This document shows, one piece after another, positions 7,498 through 16,521 of a stretch of DNA of 64,000 bases. The DNA is from JAQUOA01 sp037443785. GTDB taxonomy: Bacteria > Bacteroidota > Ignavibacteria > UBA10030 > UBA8401. Position 1 is the stretch's first letter; each line of letters opens with the position of its first letter. The notes beneath the pieces were generated by a model. It saw only the letters and a list, made by a program, of their open reading frames with translations. It did not search any database and had not been told where the DNA came from. The stretch is from assembly GCA_037443785.1 (NCBI GenBank), contig JBBINR010000011.1, positions 35,258 to 99,257 on the forward strand, in the 5' to 3' direction. The translations under genes and the position numbers were made by a program.

Positions 7498-9033
7498 TTA
7501 TTTCAACTCACCAATTTTTTTCTCTACACTTTCCAACACACTTCCATCGTTCACCAGTTCCAATGCTTTGTGAATATCATCGTGGAGCACGCGGTCTTTT
7601 TCGATGAATGGAATTTTTTTACGAAGTGTTTGGTATGCGGCGTTTGTTCCTTTGCCGCATTTCAGAGGGGAATGAAAATCAATTGCCTGCGCGGCGGTGA
7701 GCATTTCAATGGCAATCACCGTTTGTGCATTTTTCAACACGCGAAAACATTTCTGTGCAGCGATCGATCCCATGGAATTATGGTCTTCCTGGTTCGCCGA
7801 TGTTGGAATTGAATCGACGCTGGCAGGATGGGCGAGCACTTTGTTTTCGGAAACGAGCGATGCCGCCGTGTACTGCGCGATCATCAATCCGGAATTGAGT
7901 CCGCCATGTTTCGTGAGGAAGCGGGGAAGACGGCTCAGCGCGCCGTTCACCATTCGCTCCACGCGCCGCTCGGAAATATTGGCGAGCTCGGATAACGCGA
8001 TGGCGGCAAAATCCATTGCGAGTGCCATCGGCTGTCCGTGAAAATTTCCTCCTTCAAGATGTTCGTGCTGTGCGGGAAAGATGAGAGGATTATCGTTGGC
8101 GGAATTTATTTCGACAGAAACTTTTGATTCGACGTATTCCAACGCATCGCGCGATGCGCCGTGAACCTGCGGAGCGCAGCGGAGTGAATATGCATCCTGT
8201 ACGCGGTCGTCATTGTATCGATGCGATTCGCGGATTTCGCTTCCATGTATCAACACGCGAAGATTCTTTGCGGAATTCAACTGCCCTTTATATGGACGAA
8301 GTTTGTGAATCCGTTCGTCGAACGCTTTGTCTGTTCCTTTCAACGCTTCAACGCTGAGCGCGCACGAAATGTCGGCAAGCTTTGCAAGCTGTTTCGCTTC
8401 GTGAATGATAAGCGATGCAAACGCGGTCATCATCTGTGTGCCGTTGATGAGTGCGAGCCCTTCCTTCGCCGTAAGTCGAAGGGGTTTTAACTTTGCTTTC
8501 TTCAATGCAGAGAGCGAATTGGTAATTGTTAATTTTCCGTTGTTCATTGTTTTCCCGTGTCCCATCATTGCCAGCACGAGATGCGCAAGCTGCACAAGAT
8601 CGCCGCTTGAGCCGACGGAACCTTGCGACGGAACGACGGGAACGAGTCCGGCATTGAAAAATTTTATGATGAACTCAACCGTCTCAGGGCGAATGCCTGA
8701 AAATCCTTTTGCAAGGGCGTTCACACGAAGAATCATCATGGCGCGGACAACTTCCGGCGGAAGGGGTTCGCCGGCACCGGCGGCATGGCTTTTAATGAGA
8801 TTCGTTTGAAGTTCTTCGATCTTATCAAACGGAATATGCACATTGCTGAACTCGCCGAATCCGGTCGTAACGCCGTAGATGATTTCTTTCTTTGCAATCC
8901 ATTCTTCGACAAGAGCGCGGGATTTTTGCATCGCTTTCTTTGCAGAAGGAGCGAGTGTGATTTTTGCTTTTGGATCGGTGGCGGCTGAATAAAGCTCAGC
9001 GATGGTGAGGGAAGAACCGTTGAGAGTAAGCAT
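7498..9033 (-). CDS. hutH: Histidine ammonia-lyase
   Basis: Product of 511 residues, the usual family length. It would remove ammonia from L-histidine to give urocanate, the first step of histidine breakdown, in the cytoplasm. Landmarks align with Pseudomonas putida HutH numbering: Tyr53 in IYGVTTGFG, His83 in IKSHAAGAGEP, the cofactor triad at 142-144 in GSVGSSGDL, and SANQEDHNSMG late in the chain. The triad is Ser-Ser-Gly instead of the usual Ala-Ser-Gly that cyclises to the MIO cofactor. No hutU, hutI or hutG lies nearby, so the downstream pathway, if present, is elsewhere. A related lyase acting on another amino acid is possible, but the histidine family fits best. Confidence 0.88.
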   Translation of the reverse strand: MLTLNGSSLTIAELYSAATDPKAKITLAPSAKKAMQKSRALVEEWIAKKEIIYGVTTGFGEFSNVHIPFDKIEELQTNLIKSHAAGAGEPLPPEVVRAMMILRVNALAKGFSGIRPETVEFIIKFFNAGLVPVVPSQGSVGSSGDLVQLAHLVLAMMGHGKTMNNGKLTITNSLSALKKAKLKPLRLTAKEGLALINGTQMMTAFASLIIHEAKQLAKLADISCALSVEALKGTDKAFDERIHKLRPYKGQLNSAKNLRVLIHGSEIRESHRYNDDRVQDAYSLRCAPQVHGASRDALEYVESKVSVEINSANDNPLIFPAQHEHLEGGNFHGQPMALAMDFAAIALSELANISERRVERMVNGALSRLPRFLTKHGGLNSGLMIAQYTAASLVSENKVLAHPASVDSIPTSANQEDHNSMGSIAAQKCFRVLKNAQTVIAIEMLTAAQAIDFHSPLKCGKGTNAAYQTLRKKIPFIEKDRVLHDDIHKALELVNDGSVLESVEKKIGELK

Positions 9034-9043
9034 AGTTTTTTTA

Positions 9044-9114
9044 AAGGATGAAGGATGATGTATGAATTATGAAAAATGACGCTTAAGGATGAAGGATGAA
9101 TTATGAATTATGAA
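9044..9114. repeat. Two direct repeats of an ATGAAGGATGA/ATGAATTATGAA unit
   Basis: Copy one (9044-9078) and copy two (9085-9114) both read AAGGATGAAGGATGA followed by TATGAATTATGAA. The second copy runs into the 3' end of the four-helix-bundle gene. The other end of that gene starts inside a similar GAATTATGAATGAAG string near 9455-9470, so the gene is bordered on both sides by the same simple repeat. Confidence 0.6.
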
Positions 9115-9464
9115 ATTTTTCTCTTTTTAATAATAGTCACAAAAATTGAAATGAGCTGGTTGCATTCATCGATTAACTGCGATAGTTTATCCCTTGGAAT
9201 TATTTCAGATTCTACGAGAAGATCAAGCCAATAAGCAGTTTCCTCTAATTCTTTCAAACAGATTCCTAATGTCGAAGTGAATTCTTGCTTTGAACGGGAG
9301 CGATATGCTTCACGATAATTCGCTCCAACAGACGTTCCTGAGCGCAAGAGTTGTTTGCCTATCACTTGTGCAGGAACAGTTTTTGGTAATGATGAATAGA
9401 GTTTAATAATTCGTAAAGCGAATTTTTTCGTTCTGCTTATTAAGTTTTCAACTTCTTCATTCAT
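9108..9464 (-). CDS. Four-helix-bundle protein (23S rRNA intervening-sequence protein family)
   Basis: Product of 118 residues, predicted all-helical. The family signature is clear: an N-terminal helix with KKFALRIIKLYSSLPK, then LLRSGTSVGANYREAYRSRS, then helices with ELEETAYWLDLLVES and a basic end. Members were first seen in intervening sequences of 23S rRNA genes but also occur as free-standing genes. Their molecular role is unknown. The gene starts 5 bp after the amidase stop and could be read with it. ATGAATTATGAA-type repeats at both ends suggest that the gene entered as a small cassette. Confidence 0.85.
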   Translation of the reverse strand: MNEEVENLISRTKKFALRIIKLYSSLPKTVPAQVIGKQLLRSGTSVGANYREAYRSRSKQEFTSTLGICLKELEETAYWLDLLVESEIIPRDKLSQLIDECNQLISIFVTIIKKRKIS

Positions 9465-9469
9465 AATTC

Positions 9470-11242
9470 TTACTTCTTACTTTTCAAAACAAACTCCTCC
9501 AGCCCTTCGATAATTTTTGCGGCGGCTTTCTTGCGAAATTCGGGATCGATCAATTTCATTTCGTCCTCAGGATTGGACATGAAAGCGACTTCGCATAACA
9601 CGTTCGGCATTTGTGTCGGACCGCTGAGTGCAAAGTTAAATGCGCCTGTTTCACCCCATTCCTCAAGACCGAGGGAAAGCAATTTTTTGTACATAATATC
9701 CGCCAGCGGTTTAAATCCGGGATACCGGTAGTACGCACTGGTTCCTTTTATTGACTCGGCGTCAGAAGCATCACCGGTGGAATTGTTATGGATGCTCACA
9801 AGAATGTTCGCGTTTGAATTTATCGCAATATCTGCCCGTTCGCCCATTGAAACATTTGCGTCGGTTTCGCGCGTCATGATCGTTCGAACGTTTTTCGCTT
9901 TCAACTGCGATTGTAATTCTTGTGCGATAGCGAGATTGATATCTTTTTCAACTGCGCCCGTTGAACCCAATGCGCCCTGGCTTCCGATTCCGTGTCCCGG
10001 ATCGATCGCAATGAGAAAATTGACAAGAGGTTTTGTTGTATCGGCAACGACAGGAGGACGGCGAATGAGAATTTTCATCGCACCATTTTCGTAACTGATG
10101 TCGTGTCCCCAATGCTGGGAATAGTTCAAATAGATCGTCACCTGAAAATGATCCGTGCCGACCTGCGAATATTTTACCTGCTTAATTCCTTCTGATGAAC
10201 GATAATGCGTGATCCAATTGGTGTTTGATGTTGCGCCGAAAATATTGACTACAAGCGCCGTGGGAGAGACCACCTGCTCGGTCGTGTACGGAAATTTTTG
10301 GCCGGTAATAATGCGGACGACATCGCTCGAATCGGTTCCTGTGACGGAGATTGTTCCGGTAAGCGACCGCGGAAGCGGCGTGTTGACCGGAAGAAGCTTG
10401 ATGTACTCATCAGGAATCCATCCTTCAAGTCCATCGCACAGTTTTATTCTGTATTGGTCATCATTCATTCCCGTTACAATAACCTTTACCCCTTCGACAA
10501 GAAATCCAAACTTTGCACCGCCGAGGCGGTCGGAGCCGAGTCCGTAATTCATGTATGGGCGTTTGCCGACAATTTCTGCTGCGCGCGGCAGCGAATCGCG
10601 GATGATCGAAATTTTTCCTTTCGAAAAAGCTTCTTCACTGCTGAACCAACCCTTTTTTATTCTGAAGCGAACAGGGATATTTTGGCATTCATCATTTCCT
10701 TTGATCACATAACGCCCTACATATATGCCTGCGATTCCGGAGGTATTTTTCGGATCGACTTCGCGCATGGGAATTCCTGATGCCACTCCGTCGATATCGA
10801 ACACCGGGTTTTTATTCGGACTCCCTTTCATTTTCACTTCAAGAATATCGCCGTTCCGAAGCCAAAGATCGTTTGACGGCTGCATCATTGCTGATTCAAT
10901 TGTCATCGGATCTTCGGGTGAAGTGGATACACCTTTTGATTTTACAAAGACGATTTCTTTTGTGAGTGAATCACCTTTTTGTCCGACCACGGCAATGCGG
11001 AGCGATGAAGTATCTTCTGAAGTTGTGTATAACGAAACGAAAGCTCCGCTTGGATATACTTTTACTTCTTTACCATTGATGAATGCTTTTGCGGTGGGAA
11101 GAGTGTTTCCCGCAATGCGGTGACGATTCCCGATGAGACGGACGGTGTCTTTTTCCGGAACAATAATATTTAATTTTAACTCTTGTGCTGTTGTAATAAT
11201 CTGAAAGAAGAAAATTAAGAGAAGAGCAAAAAATTTTTTCAC
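9470..11242 (-). CDS. N-acetylmuramoyl-L-alanine amidase (Amidase_3), exported
   Basis: Product of 590 residues that would cleave the amide bond between muramic acid and the stem peptide of peptidoglycan in the periplasm. A signal peptide is visible at the N-terminus (KKFFALLLIFFFQIITTAQ). The middle has SH3-like segments (ITGMNDDQYRIKLCDGLEGW) and an AMIN-like beta-rich part. The C-terminal zinc amidase domain shows AIDPGHG, the Glu in AVEKDINLA, SIHNN and the catalytic Glu in LCEVAFMSNPEDE, so all expected metal and catalytic residues are present. It resembles AmiC-type amidases used in daughter-cell separation. It lies upstream of the four-helix-bundle gene with only a 5-bp gap. Confidence 0.88.
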   Translation of the reverse strand: MKKFFALLLIFFFQIITTAQELKLNIIVPEKDTVRLIGNRHRIAGNTLPTAKAFINGKEVKVYPSGAFVSLYTTSEDTSSLRIAVVGQKGDSLTKEIVFVKSKGVSTSPEDPMTIESAMMQPSNDLWLRNGDILEVKMKGSPNKNPVFDIDGVASGIPMREVDPKNTSGIAGIYVGRYVIKGNDECQNIPVRFRIKKGWFSSEEAFSKGKISIIRDSLPRAAEIVGKRPYMNYGLGSDRLGGAKFGFLVEGVKVIVTGMNDDQYRIKLCDGLEGWIPDEYIKLLPVNTPLPRSLTGTISVTGTDSSDVVRIITGQKFPYTTEQVVSPTALVVNIFGATSNTNWITHYRSSEGIKQVKYSQVGTDHFQVTIYLNYSQHWGHDISYENGAMKILIRRPPVVADTTKPLVNFLIAIDPGHGIGSQGALGSTGAVEKDINLAIAQELQSQLKAKNVRTIMTRETDANVSMGERADIAINSNANILVSIHNNSTGDASDAESIKGTSAYYRYPGFKPLADIMYKKLLSLGLEEWGETGAFNFALSGPTQMPNVLCEVAFMSNPEDEMKLIDPEFRKKAAAKIIEGLEEFVLKSKK

Positions 11243-11361
11243 GACGGTACTCCTGTGGCTATTAAAAGTGCATGGAAAAATAGGAAGGAATTGAGACCAT
11301 TACAAATGAAAAGGAGGATTATTTTTGTCGTCCATCAGTAACTGTGAAACCATAGAAAAGG

Positions 11362-11369
11362 TACTTTGA
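11362..11369 (+). promoter_or_regulatory. Possible -7 box of the sensor-kinase promoter
   Basis: AAAAGGTACTTTGAT resembles the -7 part (GGTACTATTT) of the composite promoters found elsewhere in this window, and lies 49 bases ahead of the kinase ATG. No TTG stands 19-21 bases upstream, and the CACGTACGTG-like box is missing, so this is only a partial match. Confidence 0.3.
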
Positions 11370-11417
11370 TATTGAAACAATTCATCAACAACTGTATCTT
11401 TCTTTATCATTGTAACC

Positions 11418-14360
11418 ATGAAAAACATTCTCTTTCTCATCATTATTGCTTTTTTGCCTGCTGTGCCTCAATCCCAGGCACCGTCTCCACACAAAAGAAT
11501 CACCCAGTTGATTCATAGCGTGTGGCAAGTGAAAGAAGGTCTGCCGCAAAATTCCGTGAATGCCATTGTGCAAACACGAGATAGCTACTTGTGGCTTGGC
11601 ACGTACGAAGGATTGGTTCGATTCAACGGAACGGCATTCTCAACATTCGACCGAGGGAATACACCGGAGCTGCTGAGCAACAGAATTACATCGCTGTGCG
11701 AGGACCGGAGAGGACGATTGTGGATCGGTTCTTTTGGCGGAGGGATTACGGTGTATGATAAAGGGAAATTTTATTCACCGGTTCGAGACAGCAGCAAGAT
11801 TGGGAACTATGTCGGATTGCTTTCGATGATTGTTGACGTGCACGACAGAATTTGGGCGTTGACCGAAAAAGGCATTGCCGTCATTCGCGATTCTGTCATC
11901 GAAACAACGTATCCAATTTCGTTCTTTGGAAAAAATCCCCCGGCAAAAATTACGTTAGATCTTGATGGAAGAATTTGGGTTTCGGCGTTTGACGATATAT
12001 CTTTTATTGAATCTGGAAAAGTTAAAAAACTTTCGGCGCCAATTGCAGGGTATATCTTGAACGGTCCGGTTCCGTCCCGAAGCGGGGGAGTTTGGTTTCT
12101 TGGCGTAAAATCCGGCGGAAAAGAATTTCTTTATCGATATAAAAATAATTTTGAAATCATTGATACACTGCCGGCGCTGTTCGCTCAAACAAATATTTTT
12201 CCGATAATCGAAGATTCGCGCGGAACGCTGTGGTGCTGTTTGTCTGGCGATGGAATTATGAAATTTGGAAACGGTCGGTGGGATTATCTCGGGAAAAAAA
12301 ATGGGGCACCAATTGAAAATCCCCAGGTGATGCTTGAAGATACAGAAGGAAGCATGTGGCTCGGCACAAACGGCAATGGACTGCACCAGTTCCGCGACTC
12401 ACGGTTTACGCCGCTTGGAATTTCCGAAGGATTCTCAACGGAAAATATTTGGTCACTCTATGAAGACTCGCGTTGGAAAAAATGGATCGGCGTGCTCAAT
12501 GGCGGATATTACACGGTTGATGATAACGGATTGCATGCTGCATCGCACGGAAAAGGTTTTAGTTTCTTTTCATTTTTAGAGGACAAACAACAAAACATTT
12601 GGGCGGGCGGAGTTTCCTTGATCGATCGGAACGAAAAGATCCATTCTCTGCCATTGCCGTTCCTCAGTTTTGTTCACTCATTGGATTCAATGGGAAGAGT
12701 TTGGTTTGCACCGTACACAGGCGGAATACGGATTGCGGTGAACGGAAAAATTGCCGATTCAATTTCGCTGGGAAGTTCTTTAGCAGAAACCTCCGTCCGC
12801 ACAATGAAAACAGACCGGGACGGCTCGATGTGGATCGGAACGCAAAACGGATTATTCCATTATCACAATCACTCCATCACACATTACGATACGGCGAATG
12901 GTTTGCCGAACAATTGGATACGAAATCTCTATCAAGATGGGGACGGAACATTATGGATTGCAACGGATGGAGGTTTGGTGAAAAAAACCGGCACTACCTT
13001 TCGCTCCTACAGCGTGAAGGATGGACTCTACAGCAACACGATTCACGTCATTCTGGAAGACGACAAAAACAATTTATGGATGAGCAGTAACAAGGGAATT
13101 TTTGTTGTCCGGAAAAATGATTTGAATTTATTTGATGAACACACCACAGAGAGGATTTCCTGTACTGCTTTTGGGGAAGACGACGGCATGCGCAGTGCGG
13201 AAGGGAACGGCAGTTATCAGCAAGGCGGATGGAAAATGCATGACGGAACGCTGTGGTTCGCAACAATCAAAGGAATCGTGATTGTCAATCCGAACAATCT
13301 GTTAAAAAATACCGTTGTTCCTCCGGTCGTTATCGAAAAAATCATTGCCGATGGATTCGTTGTTGGGGAGCAGTCAAAAAATAAAATGCATTTTCCGTTG
13401 AACGATCTTTCATTTCATTTTGCATCGTTATGCTACCGCGTGCCGGCACGCATTCAGTACAAATATAAGCTCGAAGGTTTTCAATCGAATTGGGTTGCTG
13501 CAGGAAATCAGAACAGAGCAGAGTTTACGCATTTGCCGGCGGGAGAGTATACATTTCGTGTCATTGCCTGTAACGATGATGGCGTATGGAATATGACCGG
13601 CACTTCTTTTTCATTTACACTGCCGCCGCCATTTTGGGAAACATGGTGGTTCTACACTCTTGCTGGTCTTATTGTTTTTGGATCGACCATCGGGGGAGTC
13701 CGATTTTTTGAATTGAGGAAAATTAAAAAACGAATCGAACAACTTGAACATGAAAAAGTTCTCGAACGCGAGCGTTCGCGCATTTCAAAAGATATGCACG
13801 ATGATATCGGATCAAGTCTGACACAAATCGCCATCCTCAGTGAGCTTGCGAAACGGAGTGGGCAAAAAGAATCTCAAACACACCTCGAAAAAATTTCTTC
13901 AACCTCTCGTGAAGTCATTGACAACATCAGTCAAATTATTTGGGCGATCGATCCGAAGAATGATACGCTGGAAAATACGGTTGCGTATCTGCGCGAATAT
14001 ATTGCGGAGACATTCGAGACGAGCAAAATGGCGGTTCTATTTGAATTTCCTGATGACATTCCTGCCGTTGAAGTTGCGTCGGAATTTCGCCGCAATGTGT
14101 TTTTGACGGTGAAGGAAGCAATTAATAATATCATCAAATATTCACATGCCAATAGAGTTCTCTGTTCTGCGGTGATAGACCGGTCTCGATTTTCGATCTC
14201 AATTACTGACAATGGCCGCGGATTCAATAAAGAAGAGATTTCGCGCTTTGGAAATGGATTAAAGAATATGCAGAAACGGATTGAAGATATTGGTGGAGTA
14301 TTTTTGATAGAATCCGAAAGTGGTAAAGGAACAACCATTTCATTTTCAATTATGTTGTAA
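11418..14360 (+). CDS. Two-component sensor histidine kinase with double beta-propeller sensor
   Basis: Product of 980 residues. After a signal peptide (KNILFLIIIAFLPAVPQSQA) about fourteen propeller repeats of the LWIGT..GL type can be counted, enough for two seven-bladed propellers in the periplasm. A Y_Y_Y domain follows (YKLEGFQSNWVAAGN), then one membrane segment (FYTLAGLIVFGSTIGGV), a HisKA_3 dimerisation domain with phospho-acceptor His794 in SKDMHDDIGSSL, and an ATPase domain with DNGRGFN and GNGLKNM. This is the sensor half of Bacteroides-type HTCS regulators but without fused receiver and DNA-binding parts. Those are supplied by the regulator gene 85 bp downstream. The ligand is unknown; relatives sense oligosaccharides. 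Confidence 0.9.
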   Translation: MKNILFLIIIAFLPAVPQSQAPSPHKRITQLIHSVWQVKEGLPQNSVNAIVQTRDSYLWLGTYEGLVRFNGTAFSTFDRGNTPELLSNRITSLCEDRRGRLWIGSFGGGITVYDKGKFYSPVRDSSKIGNYVGLLSMIVDVHDRIWALTEKGIAVIRDSVIETTYPISFFGKNPPAKITLDLDGRIWVSAFDDISFIESGKVKKLSAPIAGYILNGPVPSRSGGVWFLGVKSGGKEFLYRYKNNFEIIDTLPALFAQTNIFPIIEDSRGTLWCCLSGDGIMKFGNGRWDYLGKKNGAPIENPQVMLEDTEGSMWLGTNGNGLHQFRDSRFTPLGISEGFSTENIWSLYEDSRWKKWIGVLNGGYYTVDDNGLHAASHGKGFSFFSFLEDKQQNIWAGGVSLIDRNEKIHSLPLPFLSFVHSLDSMGRVWFAPYTGGIRIAVNGKIADSISLGSSLAETSVRTMKTDRDGSMWIGTQNGLFHYHNHSITHYDTANGLPNNWIRNLYQDGDGTLWIATDGGLVKKTGTTFRSYSVKDGLYSNTIHVILEDDKNNLWMSSNKGIFVVRKNDLNLFDEHTTERISCTAFGEDDGMRSAEGNGSYQQGGWKMHDGTLWFATIKGIVIVNPNNLLKNTVVPPVVIEKIIADGFVVGEQSKNKMHFPLNDLSFHFASLCYRVPARIQYKYKLEGFQSNWVAAGNQNRAEFTHLPAGEYTFRVIACNDDGVWNMTGTSFSFTLPPPFWETWWFYTLAGLIVFGSTIGGVRFFELRKIKKRIEQLEHEKVLERERSRISKDMHDDIGSSLTQIAILSELAKRSGQKESQTHLEKISSTSREVIDNISQIIWAIDPKNDTLENTVAYLREYIAETFETSKMAVLFEFPDDIPAVEVASEFRRNVFLTVKEAINNIIKYSHANRVLCSAVIDRSRFSISITDNGRGFNKEEISRFGNGLKNMQKRIEDIGGVFLIESESGKGTTISFSIML

Positions 14361-14393
14361 TCGGCTCTCACAGCTGCTTGCGGAGCGAAATAC

Positions 14394-14437
14394 TACTTTC
14401 GTGTGATTGTGAGGAGAATAGATTAACCGTAGATTAT
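14394..14437 (+). promoter_or_regulatory. Composite promoter/operator, site F (before first response regulator)
   Basis: TACTTTCGTG (14394-14403), TGA, TTG (14407-14409), 20 bases, then TAGATTAT (14430-14437). The box-to-TTG and TTG-to-TA spacings equal those at the other sites. The regulator ATG at 14445 is only 8 bases after the -7 box, so the transcript may be nearly leaderless. This would allow the regulator to be expressed apart from its kinase. Confidence 0.55.
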
Positions 14438-14444
14438 ACTGTCT

Positions 14445-15083
14445 ATGCAAAACAACACTATCAATGTTGCAATCGTTGAAGATCTTGACGATATCAGAAA
14501 CGGGTTATCGCTGCTCGTTAACGGATCGCCCGGGTTCCATTGTGTTGGAAGTTTCCGCAATGGTGAAGAGGGTCTTGCAGAAGTTCCGAAATTAAATCCT
14601 GATATTGTCTTGATGGATATTGATATGCCGAAGATGAATGGCATTGAATGTATCCTTCAATTAAAGCAAAAGCTTCCTGCTCTTCAAATTATGATGCTGA
14701 CGGTGTTTGAAGATGACGAAAAAATATTTCAGTCGCTGCAAGCCGGTGCCAGCGGGTATTTGTTAAAAAAAACTCCTCCGGCAAAATTATTGGAAGCAAT
14801 TCAAGAATTGCATACCGGCGGATCTCCCATGTCGAGCCAGATTGCGCGAAAAGTTGTCGACGCATTCAAGAAAATGGGTGAATCGAAAAGAGAGACAGAA
14901 AACTTAAGTGCGCGGGAGCAGGAGATTTTATCCTACCTGGCAAAAGGGTTCCGCTATAAAGAAATTGCCGATGCGCTTTTTATATCCGTTGAAACAGTCC
15001 GTACCCACCTTCGCAACATCTATGAAAAATTGCAGGTTCGTTCCCGTACTGAAGCGGTATTGAAGTACTTGAACAAGCAATAG
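14445..15083 (+). CDS. NarL/LuxR-family response regulator
   Basis: Product of 212 residues. The receiver domain has the acidic pocket EDLDD near the start, phospho-acceptor Asp58 in VLMDIDMPKMNG, and the conserved Lys in GYLLKKTPP. A GerE/LuxR helix-turn-helix covers about residues 148-205 (LSAREQEILSYLAKGF, then RTHLRNIYEKLQV). It is the evident partner of the kinase 85 bp upstream: the HisKA_3 kinase family pairs with this regulator type. A composite promoter lies in the gap. Likely targets are the genes that carry the same composite element. Confidence 0.92.
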   Translation: MQNNTINVAIVEDLDDIRNGLSLLVNGSPGFHCVGSFRNGEEGLAEVPKLNPDIVLMDIDMPKMNGIECILQLKQKLPALQIMMLTVFEDDEKIFQSLQAGASGYLLKKTPPAKLLEAIQELHTGGSPMSSQIARKVVDAFKKMGESKRETENLSAREQEILSYLAKGFRYKEIADALFISVETVRTHLRNIYEKLQVRSRTEAVLKYLNKQ

Positions 15084-15171
15084 AGTTATTCACTGAGTAG
15101 TTGGACAGTCGATCTTTTACCTCTTTCGTCATCTTCCTTCTGCTTTCATACTTCATCCTGTTAAAGATTAC

Positions 15172-15215
15172 TACTTTTGTGCGATTGAAAAAGTTTTCAT
15201 CTGCGTATATCTTTG
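15172..15215 (+). promoter_or_regulatory. Composite promoter/operator, site G (before exported propeller protein)
   Basis: TACTTTTGTG (15172-15181), CGA, TTG (15185-15187), 20 bases, TATCTTTG (15208-15215). The -7 box matches the TAnnTTTG consensus perfectly. The start codon at 15264 follows after a 48-base leader ending in a GGGG-containing Shine-Dalgarno region. Confidence 0.65.
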
Positions 15216-15263
15216 TTGCAGCTGCGATGACATTTTTTTATTCACAAATCTAGGGGAATATGT

Positions 15264-16478
15264 ATGAAACGGTGGTTACTCTATTCTGTATTCATTGGCA
15301 CTCTTTGCTACGGGCAACAATGGAAGGCAACAGCATTGGCTTATGAAAATGTCAACGATGTGACGTCGCGGAAAGGGACTTTGTTTGCGGCAACATCAAC
15401 AGGGCTGTTTGTTTCGTACAGCGGGGGCAACACTTTCTTCAAAGTTACGCTTCCGTCCCCATCCCCACAGTACACATATTCATTTGCTGCTATCGGTGAT
15501 TCGCTTTTCGTATCAAGCGGACAAGGAGTTCTTGTGTCTACAACAAACGATACGGTTTGGGTAAAAGTAAATGCGTCTCCTGCCTCAGGATATTTTTTTT
15601 CCTATAATGGGATCCTCTTCAATACCAACAGTAATGTCCAACGTTCCAGTAACCGTGGACAGACGTGGCAGACTGTTGCAAACATTCCCTCATCATTTTC
15701 GGGTGGAGAGTTTACGGCGATAGGATCGAAAATATTTTACGGAATGGCGTACGGAAATGGCATATTTAAATCAACAGATGCAGGTATCATCTGGGCTCAA
15801 GCGAATAGCGGTTTCGGGAAAGACACAAATATTATCTCTCTTTGTGCAGCGAACGGCGTTTTGGTAGCAAGTTCAACAACAAGTCCTACAGATTCGAACA
15901 TCATTTACCAATCAAGTGATGAAGGAGCAACCTGGCAAAGAATTGCGAAGCAGCCGGTTTCAGGCATGCTTCGCTCGCTGTATGTTGTGGGAAATTCGAT
16001 TTTCGGTGAGGCGTATGGAAAATTGTACAGGTCAACAAACGGCGGTTCTGCCTGGGTGAATGCCAACAGTGGATTATCCGCAAGTATTACTTCAATCGGC
16101 TCCTTTACAATCGTTGGAGATACTCTGTATGCCGGTACATCCGTTGGCGTTTGGAAACGGCCATTGAACGACTTTGGTATTACCAATGCTCGTGTGTCAA
16201 ATAGTTGGCTTCCCATGCAATATTCGCTTTCACAAAACTATCCTAATCCTTTCAATCCAAGCACAACTATCGAATACCAAGTAACGAAAGCAGAAATCGC
16301 ATCGTTGAAAGTGTTCGATCTTCTCGGCCGCGAAGTTGCGACGCTGGTAAATGAGCAAAAATTGCCGGGAACATACAAAGTGAATTTTGATGCCGGAAAT
16401 TTATCCAGCGGGATGTACCTGTATCAATTCAGGGCTGGCGCAAATACAGAAACAAAACGAATGATATTGATGAAATAG
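15264..16478 (+). CDS. T9SS-exported protein with BNR/Ycf48-like propeller repeats
   Basis: Product of 404 residues. After a signal peptide ending near GTLCYGQQ come repeats such as SSNRGQTWQTV, STDAGIIWAQ, SSDEGATWQRI and STNGGSAWVNA, the aspartate/glycine/tryptophan pattern of BNR (sialidase-like) or Ycf48-type beta-propellers. The last about 80 residues form the T9SS type A sorting domain (QNYPNPFNPSTTIEY, LLGREVATLVNEQ, GMYLYQF, ending in KRMILMK). The protein is therefore expected on the cell surface or outside. Repeats of this kind bind ligands; no glycosidase catalytic set can be claimed. A composite promoter lies upstream and a lipoprotein gene 43 bp downstream. Confidence 0.85.
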   Translation: MKRWLLYSVFIGTLCYGQQWKATALAYENVNDVTSRKGTLFAATSTGLFVSYSGGNTFFKVTLPSPSPQYTYSFAAIGDSLFVSSGQGVLVSTTNDTVWVKVNASPASGYFFSYNGILFNTNSNVQRSSNRGQTWQTVANIPSSFSGGEFTAIGSKIFYGMAYGNGIFKSTDAGIIWAQANSGFGKDTNIISLCAANGVLVASSTTSPTDSNIIYQSSDEGATWQRIAKQPVSGMLRSLYVVGNSIFGEAYGKLYRSTNGGSAWVNANSGLSASITSIGSFTIVGDTLYAGTSVGVWKRPLNDFGITNARVSNSWLPMQYSLSQNYPNPFNPSTTIEYQVTKAEIASLKVFDLLGREVATLVNEQKLPGTYKVNFDAGNLSSGMYLYQFRAGANTETKRMILMK

Positions 16479-16521
16479 GCCTTGTCACCTTCACACTATT
16501 ATCCTTATTAGGAGTGCTTCT

